Assembly (NCBI GenBank): GCA_019424245.1
Contig: JAHYZV010000001.1
Location: forward strand, 186,001 to 250,000
DNA from: Clostridiales bacterium
GTDB taxonomy: Bacteria; Bacillota; Clostridia; Lachnospirales; Lachnospiraceae
Direction of reading: 5' to 3'
DNA length: 64,000 nt
Position 1 is the first letter of the stretch, and each line of letters begins with the position of its first letter. The notes beneath the pieces were generated by a model, which had not been told where the DNA came from, did no database searches, and was given only the letters and a program-made list of their open reading frames with translations. This document shows positions 43,628 to 53,948 of this stretch, one piece after another. A program made the position numbers and the translations under genes.

Positions 43628-44413
43628 TTATCTAATATTGTACTGCAGACGGATTTTATCCGAAATCAATGCGATGAATTCTGAATTAGTTGGCTTTCCT
43701 TTTCCACAGTTAATAGTATACCCAAACAGATCATTCAGTGTATCTGTATTACCACGATTCCATGCAACTTCAATTGCATGCCTTATAGCTCTCTCTACCC
43801 TGCTGGGTGTAGTTTCGTATTTTCTTGCAATAGTTGGATAAAGTACTTTTGTAACACTGTTTATAATTTCTGCATCCTTTACTGATAAAGTAATTGAATC
43901 CCTAAGATACTGATAACCTTTAATATGTGCCGGAATCCCGATATCATGAATTATATTTGTTATATCTGTCTCAAGATTTCTGTCTGTAATAGAAACCGGT
44001 TCTCTTGGCACTGTTTTAACATTTACTTTGTTATGCTGATTTCTTATGTATCGTATTCTGTTAACCAGCACCTCGTTGTCAAATGGTTTCATTATGTAAT
44101 ATGCTGCTCCCATATTAAATGCATCCTCAGTTACACTGTCTCTGCCTATAGCGCTTATTACAATAAAGTCTGGCTTTGAATCTAACGTTTTGTCTGCCCT
44201 TACTTTTTCCATAACAGTAATTCCATCTATCCCAGGCATTATAAGATCAAGTAAAACAACATCCGGCTGACTCTCATGAATCATTTTCACGGTATCTGCA
44301 CCATTATCAGCCGTTCCAACAATTCTCATGTCATCTTCCTCATCAATTACACTCCTTAATGCCTCCAGAATACTCTGATTATCATCTGCGATAGCTATTT
44401 TAGTCCTCTCCAT
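43628..44413 (-). CDS. spo0A: Sporulation master regulator Spo0A
   Basis: Response regulator that switches on early sporulation genes. The receiver domain has the acidic pocket IADDNQ, the phosphorylated Asp in [13 protein letters not shown] and the Lys in YYIMKPF. The C-terminal DNA-binding domain holds [20 protein letters not shown], the recognition helix. ATG 44413 gives 261 residues, the family norm; AAGGG lies upstream. The frame open to 44542 has no start support. Tandem 0A boxes and a sigma-A promoter upstream indicate autoregulation. spoIVB is two genes upstream. Confidence 0.98.
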   Translation of the reverse strand: MERTKIAIADDNQSILEALRSVIDEEDDMRIVGTADNGADTVKMIHESQPDVVLLDLIMPGIDGITVMEKVRADKTLDSKPDFIVISAIGRDSVTEDAFNMGAAYYIMKPFDNEVLVNRIRYIRNQHNKVNVKTVPREPVSITDRNLETDITNIIHDIGIPAHIKGYQYLRDSITLSVKDAEIINSVTKVLYPTIARKYETTPSRVERAIRHAIEVAWNRGNTDTLNDLFGYTINCGKGKPTNSEFIALISDKIRLQYNIR

Positions 44414-44477
44414 ACATTCAAGCCCTTTCATAATGTGAAAATTAAATAATCCGACATTTTTCAACTTCACAATAGTT

Positions 44478-44506
44478 AGTATAGTTTTTACAGCAGCAGT
44501 CTGCAA
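44478..44506 (-). promoter_or_regulatory. Predicted sigma-A promoter of spo0A
   Basis: TTGCAG (44501-44506) and TATACT (44478-44483, five of six) with a 17-base spacer; the gene starts 65 bases downstream. Confidence 0.65.
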
Positions 44507-44534
44507 GCACTTTTTATCGCAAGATATCGCAGCA

Positions 44535-44551
44535 TTCGACAAAATTCGACA
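44535..44551 (-). promoter_or_regulatory. spo0A: Tandem 0A boxes upstream of spo0A
   Basis: TGTCGAA occurs twice on the minus strand (44535-44541 and 44545-44551), exactly ten bases apart, so on the same DNA face. Both match the known Spo0A-P binding consensus TGTCGAA. A TGTCGGA at 44450-44456 is a one-mismatch third site. The pair is 14 bases after the NSS stop and 29 bases upstream of the predicted -35 box. Confidence 0.75.
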
Positions 44552-44564
44552 CAGTTTTTGTTTA

Positions 44565-45914
44565 TTAAATCAAACCATCAATAATAATGAATAAAATAAC
44601 CAGAGGCAGGATATATTTAAGATAAAACTTAAAAATCTTAGGCATGCCGATACCCTTTCCTGTATTAACTTCATTCATATAATTATCATATCCCCAGCCA
44701 AGCTTAGTCGTACAGAATAGAAGTATAACAAGGCTTCCTATAGGAAGAATAAGACTGCTTACAAGAAAATCTTCCAGATCAAGCACATTAGTTCCAGCGC
44801 CAAGCGGTGTAAATCCGCTTAATACATTGAACCCAAGAATGCATGGGATACTCATGATAATTATAATAAACAGGTTAATTACACCTGCTTTCTTACGGTT
44901 CCATCCAAAAGCTTCCATATTGCATGCAATAATATTCTCCAGAACAGCAATAACTGTGGATAATGCCGCAAATGTCATAAAAAGGAAAAACATTGCGCCC
45001 CAGAATCTTCCACCTGACATATGTTCGAACACCTTTGGAAGTGTGACAAATATAAGGCTTGGACCACTGTCTGTTGGTATATTATATGACATACAGGCTG
45101 GAAATATGATAACTCCTGACATAATTGCAACAAATGTGTCAAGTAATGTAATCTGTATTCCCTCTCCTACAAGCGCGCGTTCTTTTCCGATATAGCTTCC
45201 AAATATCATCATTGAGCCCATTCCAACACTTAAAGTAAAGAATGCCTGCCTCATTGCCTCAATAATAATATTTCCAAGACCAGCCTCTTCAATCTTATCC
45301 ATATCAGGAATAAGAAAATATTGCATTCCCTTTGCGGCACCATCAAGCGTAAGACTGTGGATAGCAAGAACAACAATAAGTCCAAGAAGAATAAGCATCA
45401 TATATTTTGTAATCTTCTCAACACCATTCTGGAGTCCCATACTGCAGACAATAACCGCAATAAGAACTATCACTGCCATCCACACAAACATTATCCATGG
45501 ATTAGCAATTACATCAGCAAACATCTGTGAACTGTCAGTATTTTTAGTAATATCACCAGTTACATACTTAATAAAATATCCTAACATCCATCCTGAAACA
45601 GTAGTATAGAAGAACAAAAGTATATAATTACCTATCATTCCAAGATATCCATGAATATGCCACTTCTGTCCAGGTCGCTCCAGTTCATGATATGCCCTTA
45701 TTATACTGCTTTTAGAAGCTCTTCCCATTGCAAGTTCCATTGATAGTACAGGAATTCCAAACATAAGAAGGAATAACATATATAATAAAACAAATATTCC
45801 ACCTCCATTATTGCCTGCAACATATGGAAAACGCCATACATTTCCAATTCCGATTGCGCAGCCTGCACTTATAAGTATGAATCCAAGTCTGCTGCCAAAT
45901 TTCTCTCTTTCCAT
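44565..45914 (-). CDS. Sodium- and chloride-dependent (NSS/LeuT-type) amino-acid symporter
   Basis: A 449-residue membrane protein of the neurotransmitter:sodium symporter family with about 11-12 membrane segments. Membrane segment 1 carries the conserved [20 protein letters not shown], whose unwound part binds sodium and substrate. Also visible are [13 protein letters not shown] (segment 6 region) and [16 protein letters not shown]. Bacterial members carry amino acids such as leucine or tryptophan; the substrate is not predictable here. It sits between spoIVB and spo0A, which are usually adjacent. ATG 45914 has only a weak ribosome-binding site. Confidence 0.93.
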   Translation of the reverse strand: MEREKFGSRLGFILISAGCAIGIGNVWRFPYVAGNNGGGIFVLLYMLFLLMFGIPVLSMELAMGRASKSSIIRAYHELERPGQKWHIHGYLGMIGNYILLFFYTTVSGWMLGYFIKYVTGDITKNTDSSQMFADVIANPWIMFVWMAVIVLIAVIVCSMGLQNGVEKITKYMMLILLGLIVVLAIHSLTLDGAAKGMQYFLIPDMDKIEEAGLGNIIIEAMRQAFFTLSVGMGSMMIFGSYIGKERALVGEGIQITLLDTFVAIMSGVIIFPACMSYNIPTDSGPSLIFVTLPKVFEHMSGGRFWGAMFFLFMTFAALSTVIAVLENIIACNMEAFGWNRKKAGVINLFIIIIMSIPCILGFNVLSGFTPLGAGTNVLDLEDFLVSSLILPIGSLVILLFCTTKLGWGYDNYMNEVNTGKGIGMPKIFKFYLKYILPLVILFIIIDGLI

Positions 45915-45932
45915 CGTATCATAATCCTTTTC

Positions 45933-47183
45933 TTAATTAGTTTCTTTTTCGTCTTTATCCAGCATTCTATCAATAAATATACCATATCCGCAAGTGGAAT
46001 CATCAACAAATACATGTGTGACAGCCCCAATTATCTTTCCATTCTGAATAATCGGACTCCCACTCATCCCCTGAACAATTCCATTAGTCAGCTTGAGAAG
46101 CTCTCCTGATGTCACTTTAAATGTTATATTCTTAGAATCGCCATACTTTAAATCTGTTATATCAATTTCATAATCATGAAAACTGCCATTGTTATAAAAC
46201 CTTACATATGCTGTTCCTTTTGAAGCTTCATATGACCCGGCTGCTTTCATCAATTCAGGCGAATACTCCTTATATAAAGAGTACGCATTTTCACCGTATA
46301 TGCCTTTATCAGTATTACGCCTTATACTTCCTATGTTGTCCTCTCTATAATCAATAGTACCAAGAAGCTCTCCCGGCTCTCCATTTTTTCCAGGTACAAT
46401 AGACAGAATCCTTGTTCTGTATATCATGCCATCTTTTATATCAAGTACCTTCCCTGTTTCGTTATCTGATATTCCATGTCCTAATGCGGCAAATGTGCCA
46501 TCTTCACACACATAAGTAACAGTTCCAACACCCTGTGTATCATCTTTAACCCAGATTCCAATTTTGTATTCTCCTGCAACATTTTTCACAGGTATAATCT
46601 GCTCTTCAATTTCCTGACCATCCCGCCTGACAGTTATGTCCATACTATTTCCCGCCGATTCTGACACCGCCTGTAAAAGCTGTTCTTTCGTATCTGTCTG
46701 AGAACCATTAACTTTAATTATATAATCACCTTTATTAATCTTTCCTTTGGCAGGAACAACATTCTGCCCATCATATGTGCATATTGTTTCTGTATTAACA
46801 ACATATACTCCATTACATTTAAGATATATTCCGACCTGAAAACCACCAGAATAAATGTATTTTTCATCGACCACCTCCATATGTGTCCTTGCGACAGGAA
46901 GCAGTCCGAAAAGTTTATAATCCACATAATACTTACCGGTATCTCCTGACTGGATTGTAACCTGTTTTCCAAAATCAATATTATCGGCACATATGTTATT
47001 ACTACTGTCATATACAGTTCCGACAACAGGTATGTCCATTGAAAATACAGCCTTATCCTGCTTATATATATATAGCTTATCTGGAATCTTATTCTTAATT
47101 GAATTACAGTATATATCAGCTCCAAAACATATGCAAAATACCAGAAACGCGGCATAAATTAACCCTTTTTTAAAATTCTTCAT
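45933..47183 (-). CDS. spoIVB: SpoIVB serine peptidase
   Basis: A forespore-secreted peptidase that cleaves SpoIVFA and so triggers sigma-K activation. It has an N-terminal signal anchor (GLIYAAFLVFCICFGADIY), a PDZ domain (about 125-205, ending in MDITVRRDGQEI) and a peptidase S55 domain. Catalytic residues are visible in AALGHGISDNET (His) and GMSGSPIIQNGKIIGAVTHV (Ser). 416 residues, close to B. subtilis (426). recN is directly upstream, the standard order. Confidence 0.95.
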   Translation of the reverse strand: MKNFKKGLIYAAFLVFCICFGADIYCNSIKNKIPDKLYIYKQDKAVFSMDIPVVGTVYDSSNNICADNIDFGKQVTIQSGDTGKYYVDYKLFGLLPVARTHMEVVDEKYIYSGGFQVGIYLKCNGVYVVNTETICTYDGQNVVPAKGKINKGDYIIKVNGSQTDTKEQLLQAVSESAGNSMDITVRRDGQEIEEQIIPVKNVAGEYKIGIWVKDDTQGVGTVTYVCEDGTFAALGHGISDNETGKVLDIKDGMIYRTRILSIVPGKNGEPGELLGTIDYREDNIGSIRRNTDKGIYGENAYSLYKEYSPELMKAAGSYEASKGTAYVRFYNNGSFHDYEIDITDLKYGDSKNITFKVTSGELLKLTNGIVQGMSGSPIIQNGKIIGAVTHVFVDDSTCGYGIFIDRMLDKDEKETN

Positions 47184-47269
47184 ATCAATCCACCATCCTT
47201 CTAAGATTAGTATTGACCAATGAAATACTTTTAAAAAAGGGTATTACTGTAAATTTAGTTAAAATGTAT

Positions 47270-48943
47270 TTAATTATCTTTTGACGTCTGTGCCATATTC
47301 TTAAGTTCCTTTGCATTAGACACAACTGCATCTGTAATACTTGAACCACCAAGCATTCTTGCTAATTCACCTATGCTTTCATCATATGAAAGCTTTGTTA
47401 TGTTACTTATTGTCCTGTTATCTTTAGTAGACTTCTCAATAACATAATGATTATCAGCCATTGCAGCAATCTGGGGCAGATGGGTAATGCATATTATCTG
47501 ATGGGTTTTTGAGAGTGTATTTAACTTCTCTGCAACAAGCTGTGCCGTCTTTCCGCTGATTCCTGCATCAATCTCATCAAATATCAGTGTTTTGGATACA
47601 TCTGTCTCTGCCATTACACTTTTAATAGCAAGCATGATTCTTGACAATTCTCCACCTGATGCAATCTTTGCAAGAGGCTTCATATCTTCACCCGGATTAG
47701 TTGATATCATAAACCTGACATTGTCAGTTCCGGTTGAATCAGGATTTTTCTCTTCAAATTCAGCTTCAAATCTTACATCAAGAAAATTAAGCTGTTTTAA
47801 GGCATTTATTATATCCTGCGAAAAATTTAGTGCTGTTTTCTTCCTCTGGCTGCTTAAAAGAGAAGCCGCATTCATAAGTTTTTTATAAGCTCTATCATAT
47901 TCAGCTTTTCTTGCAGCAACAACTTCATCATAATTCTCATATTCAGATAACTTCTGTTTCTTATCATCAAGAACAGATAATATATCTTCAATCGACTTGC
48001 CATATTTCATCTTAAGAGAATTAATCATATCAAGTCTTTCTTCAAGTGTATTGAATTCAGACTGGTCAAATGTAAAATCATCCATATAAGATGAAAGGTT
48101 ATGAGCCACATCTGATATAAGATTCTCAATATCAGCTAGAATATCACAGTCATCTTTCAAAGATTCATCATATTCGCTTGCAGCTATCATATTCTTTAAT
48201 GCAGCTCCTGCCATATCACTAAGATTATTGTCACCTTCTGAAAGCAGCATCGACACCTCAGAAAGATTTCCTGCAATCTTCTGAAAGTTACTCATTCTCC
48301 GGTAATCAGCTTCAATCTGTTCATCTTCTCCAGGTTTTAAAGCAGCTGATTCAAGCTCATTGATTTCATATTGAAGAAAAGCCATCTCTTTAATCCTTGA
48401 TTCATCATCACCAGAAAGACTTTCATATGCTTTTTTGCATATAGTATATTCCTTATAGCATTCTTTATACGAATCAAGAAGTGGATTAATACTGTTATCA
48501 TAATCATCAATTACAGACAAATGATTACTCTCATCCATAAGAAGCTGGTTATCATGCTGTCCGTGAATATCAATCAGTTCATGTGCAAGAACTCTTGTCT
48601 GGGCTGATGTAAAAGACTGTCCGTTAACCTTAATCTGCGAACGATTTGCCATGATTTTCCTCGAAATAACAAGTTCACCGTCATCACATGATATAACCCC
48701 CAGTTCTTTGATTCGTTCAATCTTATCTTCTGGTATTGCAAATGTTATCTCTGAAAGTCCATATTCACATCCTGACCTTATAAAGTCAGGTGATGTCTTG
48801 CTTCCTAATGCAGCATTAATAGAACCAAGAATAATAGATTTACCTGCACCAGTTTCACCAGAAAGTATATTAAGTCCTTCATCAAAATCAATATTTTCTT
48901 CTTCTATTAACGCAAGATTCTTAACATGTAAATTAACTAACAT
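47270..48943 (-). CDS. recN: DNA repair protein RecN
   Basis: SMC-like ATPase acting early in double-strand break repair. Walker A is SGETGAGKSIILG (about 29-41); the signature ASGGELSRIMLAIKSV and Walker B LIFDEIDAGISGK lie near the C-terminus. A long coiled coil (about 150-380) separates them. 557 residues, normal length. It follows argR with about 23 bases between and precedes spoIVB, the conserved order. Confidence 0.97.
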   Translation of the reverse strand: MLVNLHVKNLALIEEENIDFDEGLNILSGETGAGKSIILGSINAALGSKTSPDFIRSGCEYGLSEITFAIPEDKIERIKELGVISCDDGELVISRKIMANRSQIKVNGQSFTSAQTRVLAHELIDIHGQHDNQLLMDESNHLSVIDDYDNSINPLLDSYKECYKEYTICKKAYESLSGDDESRIKEMAFLQYEINELESAALKPGEDEQIEADYRRMSNFQKIAGNLSEVSMLLSEGDNNLSDMAGAALKNMIAASEYDESLKDDCDILADIENLISDVAHNLSSYMDDFTFDQSEFNTLEERLDMINSLKMKYGKSIEDILSVLDDKKQKLSEYENYDEVVAARKAEYDRAYKKLMNAASLLSSQRKKTALNFSQDIINALKQLNFLDVRFEAEFEEKNPDSTGTDNVRFMISTNPGEDMKPLAKIASGGELSRIMLAIKSVMAETDVSKTLIFDEIDAGISGKTAQLVAEKLNTLSKTHQIICITHLPQIAAMADNHYVIEKSTKDNRTISNITKLSYDESIGELARMLGGSSITDAVVSNAKELKNMAQTSKDN

Positions 48944-48966
48944 ACCCTGCCTTTCAATTCTGTCTA

Positions 48967-49422
48967 TTAATTATTCTTAATAAGTTTCTTAATCTTGTTC
49001 ATAACAAGCAAAGTATCATCAACTGTCCTTACTGCACACATGATAGTATCATCTCCTGCAATAGAACCGACAATCTCATTCCATTCCAGCGCATCAATAG
49101 CAGCACATACAGCCATTGCCATACCTGGTGCTGTCTTAATCACAAGAATATTCTGTGCCATATCCATTGATACAAAGCCTTCTTTAAGAACTGTTAAAAA
49201 CTTATCACTTGCAACAGGTTTGTCCTTTGTAAGTGTTGCATACCTTGTTCTCTTGCCATCCACAGAAACCTTTGACAGATTAAGTTCTCTTATATCTCTT
49301 GAAACAGTAGCCTGCGTAACATTATAGCCTTCATCGTTCAGAATCTTTGCCAGCTCCTCCTGTGTTCCAACTTCGTATCTGTCAATTACTTCTAATATCT
49401 TTTTATGTCTGTCTGTTTTCAT
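48967..49422 (-). CDS. argR: Arginine repressor
   Basis: Arginine-sensing repressor/activator of arginine metabolism. The N-terminal winged helix includes QEELAKILNDEGYNVTQATV and SRDIRELNLSKV; the C-terminal hexamerisation domain has VIKTAPGMAMAVCAAIDAL and GDDTIMCAVR, the arginine-binding part. ATG 49422 gives 151 residues; GGGG lies six bases upstream. No arginine biosynthesis gene is in the window. Position between nadK and recN is standard in Firmicutes. Confidence 0.96.
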   Translation of the reverse strand: MKTDRHKKILEVIDRYEVGTQEELAKILNDEGYNVTQATVSRDIRELNLSKVSVDGKRTRYATLTKDKPVASDKFLTVLKEGFVSMDMAQNILVIKTAPGMAMAVCAAIDALEWNEIVGSIAGDDTIMCAVRTVDDTLLVMNKIKKLIKNN

Positions 49423-49434
49423 AATTATCCCCAA

Positions 49435-50316
49435 CTACATTTTGTTCCTTATTCTCTCTAAGAATGAAATTCTGCTTGTCTTGACAAATCTTGATATACG
49501 CTCTGACTGCGTAATAACAATTCTGTCTCCCGTTACAACTTCACAGAAGCTTTCTCCATCAAATGTGGCAACTCTTGCGCTGTCATTCTTAAGAGAACCC
49601 GTCATTCTTCCTGATGAGCTTTTATTATCCTTCATCTCAATCATAATCTCATCATCGGCAGCAAATATAATACTTCTCTGATTAAGTGAATGCGGACATA
49701 TAGGTGTCACCATTATAAGTCTTGCTGTCGGCTGTATTATAGGTCCTCCTGCTGACAGACTGTACGCTGTCGATCCTGTTGCGGTCGAAACAATTACCCC
49801 GTCAGCCGAATATGTATTAAGATACTCGCCATTGACATATATATCAAAATCAATAATTCTTAAAGCACCATTTCTGTTAATTACAACATCATTAAGTGCC
49901 ATATCAGAAAAAATGCGTTCTTCACCGCGATATATACATCCATCAAGCATCATGCGTCTGTCAATCTCATAATCGTCTCTAAGAAGACTCTCTAATGTCT
50001 CCTCAAAGCTTGACATATCTGTGTCTGTAAGATAACCAAGAGTCCCGATGTTAACGCCTATAAAAGGAATATCCTTCTCAGACAACTCCCTTGATGCCTG
50101 AATAAGTGTACCATCACCTCCAAGAACAATAACACATTCAGTATTATCAGGAACCAGTCTTACATCACTGTATGAACCTGTTTTATTAAATGCCTTTTCC
50201 TGTTCTATCTGGCATACACATTCAGCTCCTTTTGAGCGTAAAAAATGTGCAATCTTTCTTGTATTAACACCATCAGGATCTTTAAACCTGTTAGTAACAA
50301 TATAAAAATATTTCAT
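49435..50316 (-). CDS. nadK: NAD kinase
   Basis: Phosphorylates NAD to NADP. The ATP site motif GGDGTLIQASRE (about 67-78) and the NAD site TGSTAYSLSAGGPI are diagnostic. ATG 50316 has GAGG six bases upstream and starts MKYFYIVTN; the ATG at 50328 lacks a ribosome-binding site. 293 residues. It sits 12 bases before argR and 40 bases after tlyA, the usual tlyA-nadK-argR-recN order in Clostridia. Confidence 0.96.
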   Translation of the reverse strand: MKYFYIVTNRFKDPDGVNTRKIAHFLRSKGAECVCQIEQEKAFNKTGSYSDVRLVPDNTECVIVLGGDGTLIQASRELSEKDIPFIGVNIGTLGYLTDTDMSSFEETLESLLRDDYEIDRRMMLDGCIYRGEERIFSDMALNDVVINRNGALRIIDFDIYVNGEYLNTYSADGVIVSTATGSTAYSLSAGGPIIQPTARLIMVTPICPHSLNQRSIIFAADDEIMIEMKDNKSSSGRMTGSLKNDSARVATFDGESFCEVVTGDRIVITQSERISRFVKTSRISFLERIRNKM

Positions 50317-50356
50317 GCTGAACCTCATTTAGTATACGAAAAGAATTAAATATATA

Positions 50357-51160
50357 TTACAATACTTCGTGAGCTTTTTCAACTACATTTTCTACAATAA
50401 ATGGAATTTCCTTTATCTGTGGTTCTGCAATTTTCTGCAAATGCAGCAGATACTCAATATTCCCCTCAGGTCCCTTAACAGGACTGAACTCAAGATTAAG
50501 GATTTCAAATCCTATTGACATTGCATAATCAATAACCTTATTGATTACTTCTATATGCACATCTTTATCTCTTACAACGCCATGCTTTCCTACCTTCTCA
50601 CGTCCTGCCTCAAACTGCGGCTTGATAAGACACACTATCTGGCCATCATCTGTAAGAAGATTTCTTACTGGAGTAAGTACCTTAGTAAGTGAGATAAATG
50701 ATACATCTATACTTGAAAACTGTATTCTGTCCGCAACATCATCAGGGGTTACATAACGGATATTAGTTTTTTCCATGCATACAACTCTCTCATCATTGCG
50801 CAACTTCCAGTCAAGCTGTCCATGTCCTACATCGACAGCATAGACTTTAATTGCACCGTTCTGAAGCATGCAGTCAGTGAATCCACCCGTTGATGAACCT
50901 ACATCCATACATATCTTGCCTTCAAGCGTCACATCAAAATTCTGCATAGCTTTCTCAAGCTTAAGACCACCACGGCTGACATACTTAAGAGTTGTTCCGC
51001 GGACCTCTATCACTGCAGTATCAGGAAATGACTGACCTGCCTTGTCTTCCTTCTGTCCGTCAACATATACATTACCGGACATAATAATAGCTTTTGCCTT
51101 CTCTCTTGAAGTCGCAAGCCCTTTATTAACTAATAAAACATCTAATCTTTCTTTACTCAT
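50357..51160 (-). CDS. tlyA: TlyA family rRNA 2'-O-methyltransferase (YqxC)
   Basis: A 267-residue protein with an N-terminal S4 RNA-binding domain (MSKERLDVLLVNKGLATSRE and MSGNVYVDG) and an FtsJ-like SAM methyltransferase (DVGSSTGGFTDCMLQNGA, DVSFISLTKVL). TlyA methylates rRNA in mycobacteria; the Firmicute role is less clear, and family members are also called hemolysin-like. Its start overlaps the dxs stop by 8 bases, so the two are coupled. Confidence 0.92.
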   Translation of the reverse strand: MSKERLDVLLVNKGLATSREKAKAIIMSGNVYVDGQKEDKAGQSFPDTAVIEVRGTTLKYVSRGGLKLEKAMQNFDVTLEGKICMDVGSSTGGFTDCMLQNGAIKVYAVDVGHGQLDWKLRNDERVVCMEKTNIRYVTPDDVADRIQFSSIDVSFISLTKVLTPVRNLLTDDGQIVCLIKPQFEAGREKVGKHGVVRDKDVHIEVINKVIDYAMSIGFEILNLEFSPVKGPEGNIEYLLHLQKIAEPQIKEIPFIVENVVEKAHEVL

Positions 51161-53042
51161 TACTCTTATCCTTATTCAATACATTTGCCCATCTGTTAAG
51201 CACCTTCGCAATAATACTGTCTCTGTCAACACCTGATTCCCGTCGCAGAATATCAACATTGCCATGTTCAACATAATCATCCGGCAGTGCAATATTAAGT
51301 ACATCTATGTCATTGCATGTATCATCATAATATTGACAGACCGCTTCACCAAAGCCACCTGACAAAACATTTTCTTCCATAGTAACTATAAGTCTGTGCG
51401 ACTCTGATAATCTGTCTAGCATATCGGTATCAACCGGCTTAATAAAACGCTCATTGACAACAGTTATATTATATCCCTTTTCTTTAAGTTTATCTCTGAC
51501 TGCCAGTGCCGTAATAAGCATATTGCCTGCTGCAACAAGTGCAATATCAGACTCTTCAATAATCATCTCGGCTTTTCCGTACCGGATTGGTGCATTATGC
51601 TCTTCAAGACCATCATACGCCTGACCTCTTGGATATCTTATTGCAATCGGAGAATTAAAGTTAAGCAGAGCGAATTCAAGCATTTCTGAAAGTTCACTGC
51701 CATTCTTAGGTGCCATAACAGTCATGTTTGGAATTGAAGTCAGAAATGAAAGGTCGAATATACCCTGATGTGTCTCACCATCACTTCCAACAAGCCCTGC
51801 CCTGTCAATTGCAAATACCACATGAAGATGCTGGATACATACATCGTGAAGTATCTGGTCATAAGCTCTTTGTAAAAATGAAGAATACACAGCAAATACA
51901 GGTTTAAGACCACCTGCTGCCATTCCAGCCGAAAACGTAACAGCATGCTCTTCTGCGATTCCGACATCAAAGAATCTGTCAGGAAACCACTTGGAGAATT
52001 TATTAAGTCCTGTTCCATCAGGCATTGCTGCAGTAACTGCAACAATTGACTTATCCTTTTTGGCAAGCTGGCATATTTTTTCCGAAAACACATCAGAATA
52101 AGTCGGCTTATCAGATGATTTCAATTCTTTTCCTGTTACAATATCAAATGGTCCTATTCCATGAAACTTAGCCGGATTACGCTCTGCAGGTTTATATCCA
52201 TGTCCTTTATGTGTTACAACATGGATGATAACTGCACCGTTAATTCGTTTAGCAACATGAAACACCTTAATAAGCTTCTCAATATCATGTCCATTAACCG
52301 GGCCAAGATAAGATATTCCCATACATTCAAACATTTGTCCTGGAAGTATTATCTGCTTAAGATTACTCTTGGTTTTCTTGATTCTTTCTACAATATGATC
52401 TCCACCCGGAAGCTTATACAGAGTATTAGCCACATTCTCCTTAAGGTCATAATATGAATCTGATGACCTGATATTACTAAGCATATGTGGTACACCGCCA
52501 ACATTCTTGGCTATTGACATAGTATTATCATTTAGCACAATAATAAAATTAGTCTTAAGTGAAGAAGCATTATTAAGTGCCTCATAGGCCATTCCACCTG
52601 TAAGTGCACCATCACCTATAACAGATACGACACTATAATGTTCATTCTTTAAATCTCTTGCTTTAACAAGTCCTAATCCCGCAGATATCGATGTTGAGCT
52701 GTGTCCTGTATCAAATGCATCAAAATGGCTTTCATTTCTTTTAGGGAAGCCACTCATTCCGCCAAACTTTCTTAACTGGTCAAACTGATTCTTTCTTCCG
52801 GTAAGAATCTTATGCGTATAAGACTGATGTCCTACATCCCATATCAGCTTATCCTGTGGAAGATTAAAAGCCAGATGGAGTGCCATCGTAAGCTCTACAA
52901 CGCCAAGATTAGATGCAAGATGTCCACCTGTCTTACTAATCTTTTCTATAAGAAATCTCCGGATTTCATCTGCAAGCTGATTATATTCAATTGGAGATAA
53001 TTGTTTTATATCATTTGGTTTATTTATCTTTTCAAGAATCAT
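51153..53042 (-). CDS. dxs: 1-Deoxy-D-xylulose-5-phosphate synthase
   Basis: First enzyme of the MEP isoprenoid pathway, condensing pyruvate and glyceraldehyde 3-phosphate. The thiamine-diphosphate motif is GDGALTGGMAYEALNNASSL (about 147-166), and the transketolase domain has DRAGLVGSDGETHQG with the conserved His. 629 residues. It is directly upstream of tlyA and downstream of ispA: dxs supplies the precursors that IspA condenses. Confidence 0.97.
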   Translation of the reverse strand: MILEKINKPNDIKQLSPIEYNQLADEIRRFLIEKISKTGGHLASNLGVVELTMALHLAFNLPQDKLIWDVGHQSYTHKILTGRKNQFDQLRKFGGMSGFPKRNESHFDAFDTGHSSTSISAGLGLVKARDLKNEHYSVVSVIGDGALTGGMAYEALNNASSLKTNFIIVLNDNTMSIAKNVGGVPHMLSNIRSSDSYYDLKENVANTLYKLPGGDHIVERIKKTKSNLKQIILPGQMFECMGISYLGPVNGHDIEKLIKVFHVAKRINGAVIIHVVTHKGHGYKPAERNPAKFHGIGPFDIVTGKELKSSDKPTYSDVFSEKICQLAKKDKSIVAVTAAMPDGTGLNKFSKWFPDRFFDVGIAEEHAVTFSAGMAAGGLKPVFAVYSSFLQRAYDQILHDVCIQHLHVVFAIDRAGLVGSDGETHQGIFDLSFLTSIPNMTVMAPKNGSELSEMLEFALLNFNSPIAIRYPRGQAYDGLEEHNAPIRYGKAEMIIEESDIALVAAGNMLITALAVRDKLKEKGYNITVVNERFIKPVDTDMLDRLSESHRLIVTMEENVLSGGFGEAVCQYYDDTCNDIDVLNIALPDDYVEHGNVDILRRESGVDRDSIIAKVLNRWANVLNKDKSNE

Positions 53043-53054
53043 AACACACCTGCT

Positions 53055-53948
53055 TTATTTGTTTCTGTGTATAAGGTTAAGAACAATTTCCTCTAAAAAT
53101 TCATTCTTTCCCACGCTCTTTATTATATCTAAAGCTTCATCAGACATAGATTGTACATCTTCCTTGGCTTTTTCCATTCCGTATAAAGTAACATATGTTG
53201 TTTTATTATTCTTTTCATCAGAAAATACAGGTTTACCAAGTTCCTGAAGCGAACTTGTCACATCAAGTATATCATCCCTTATCTGGAATGCAAATCCTAT
53301 AAGTGATGCTGCCCTGCATAACCGGTCAGCCGATTTCTCATCACAGCCGGCAAGATATGCTCCTGCAAGAAATGCAGCTTCAATCAATGCTCCCGTCTTT
53401 AATCTGAATATAAAATCAAGCTGTTCATCAGATAATGCCTTTCCAGTAAGTTCAACATCAACAGCCTGTCCACCGACCATTCCTTTTATTCCGGCTTTTC
53501 TTGCAATAACTTCCATTGCTTTAGCTTTCGCCGTCATATCTCCTTCACCTGATATAAGTGCTTCAGCCATAATCTCATATGCCAGATTAAGAAGTCCGTC
53601 TCCTGCAAGTATTCCGAAATCTTCACCAAATACTTTATGTGTTGTAAGTCTTCCTCTTCTGTAATCATCGTTATCCATTGCTGGAAGATCATCATGTACA
53701 AGAGAATATGAATGAATACATTCCAAAGCAGCCATAAATGGATAGACAACCTGACAGTCATCACCTCCACACAGCTTATACACCTCAAGCATAAGCATTG
53801 GTCTTACTCTTTTGCCACCTGCATTGACGCTGTAATTCATAGCTTCTCTTATTTTTTTATCAAGTCCTGTCTCATCAGGAAGATATCTTGATATTAAATC
53901 ATTAATAAATTCTACTTCCTGTTCCAATTCATTCTTAAAATCACTCAT
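53055..53948 (-). CDS. ispA: Farnesyl/geranyl diphosphate synthase
   Basis: Head-to-tail prenyl synthase that makes farnesyl diphosphate for quinones and undecaprenyl carriers. The first Asp-rich motif is SLVHDDLPAMDNDDYRRG, and the second is GFAFQIRDDILDV. ATG 53948 (297 residues) overlaps the xseB stop by eight bases; GGAG lies nine bases upstream. The longer frame to 53969 is less likely. It follows xseB and precedes dxs, the conserved order. Confidence 0.95.
   Translation of the reverse strand: MSDFKNELEQEVEFINDLISRYLPDETGLDKKIREAMNYSVNAGGKRVRPMLMLEVYKLCGGDDCQVVYPFMAALECIHSYSLVHDDLPAMDNDDYRRGRLTTHKVFGEDFGILAGDGLLNLAYEIMAEALISGEGDMTAKAKAMEVIARKAGIKGMVGGQAVDVELTGKALSDEQLDFIFRLKTGALIEAAFLAGAYLAGCDEKSADRLCRAASLIGFAFQIRDDILDVTSSLQELGKPVFSDEKNNKTTYVTLYGMEKAKEDVQSMSDEALDIIKSVGKNEFLEEIVLNLIHRNK

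Noticed and set aside
47184..47269. Possible sigma-G/sigma-F promoter of spoIVB
   Set aside because: A CATTTTA sequence exists, but no correctly spaced -35 element could be found.
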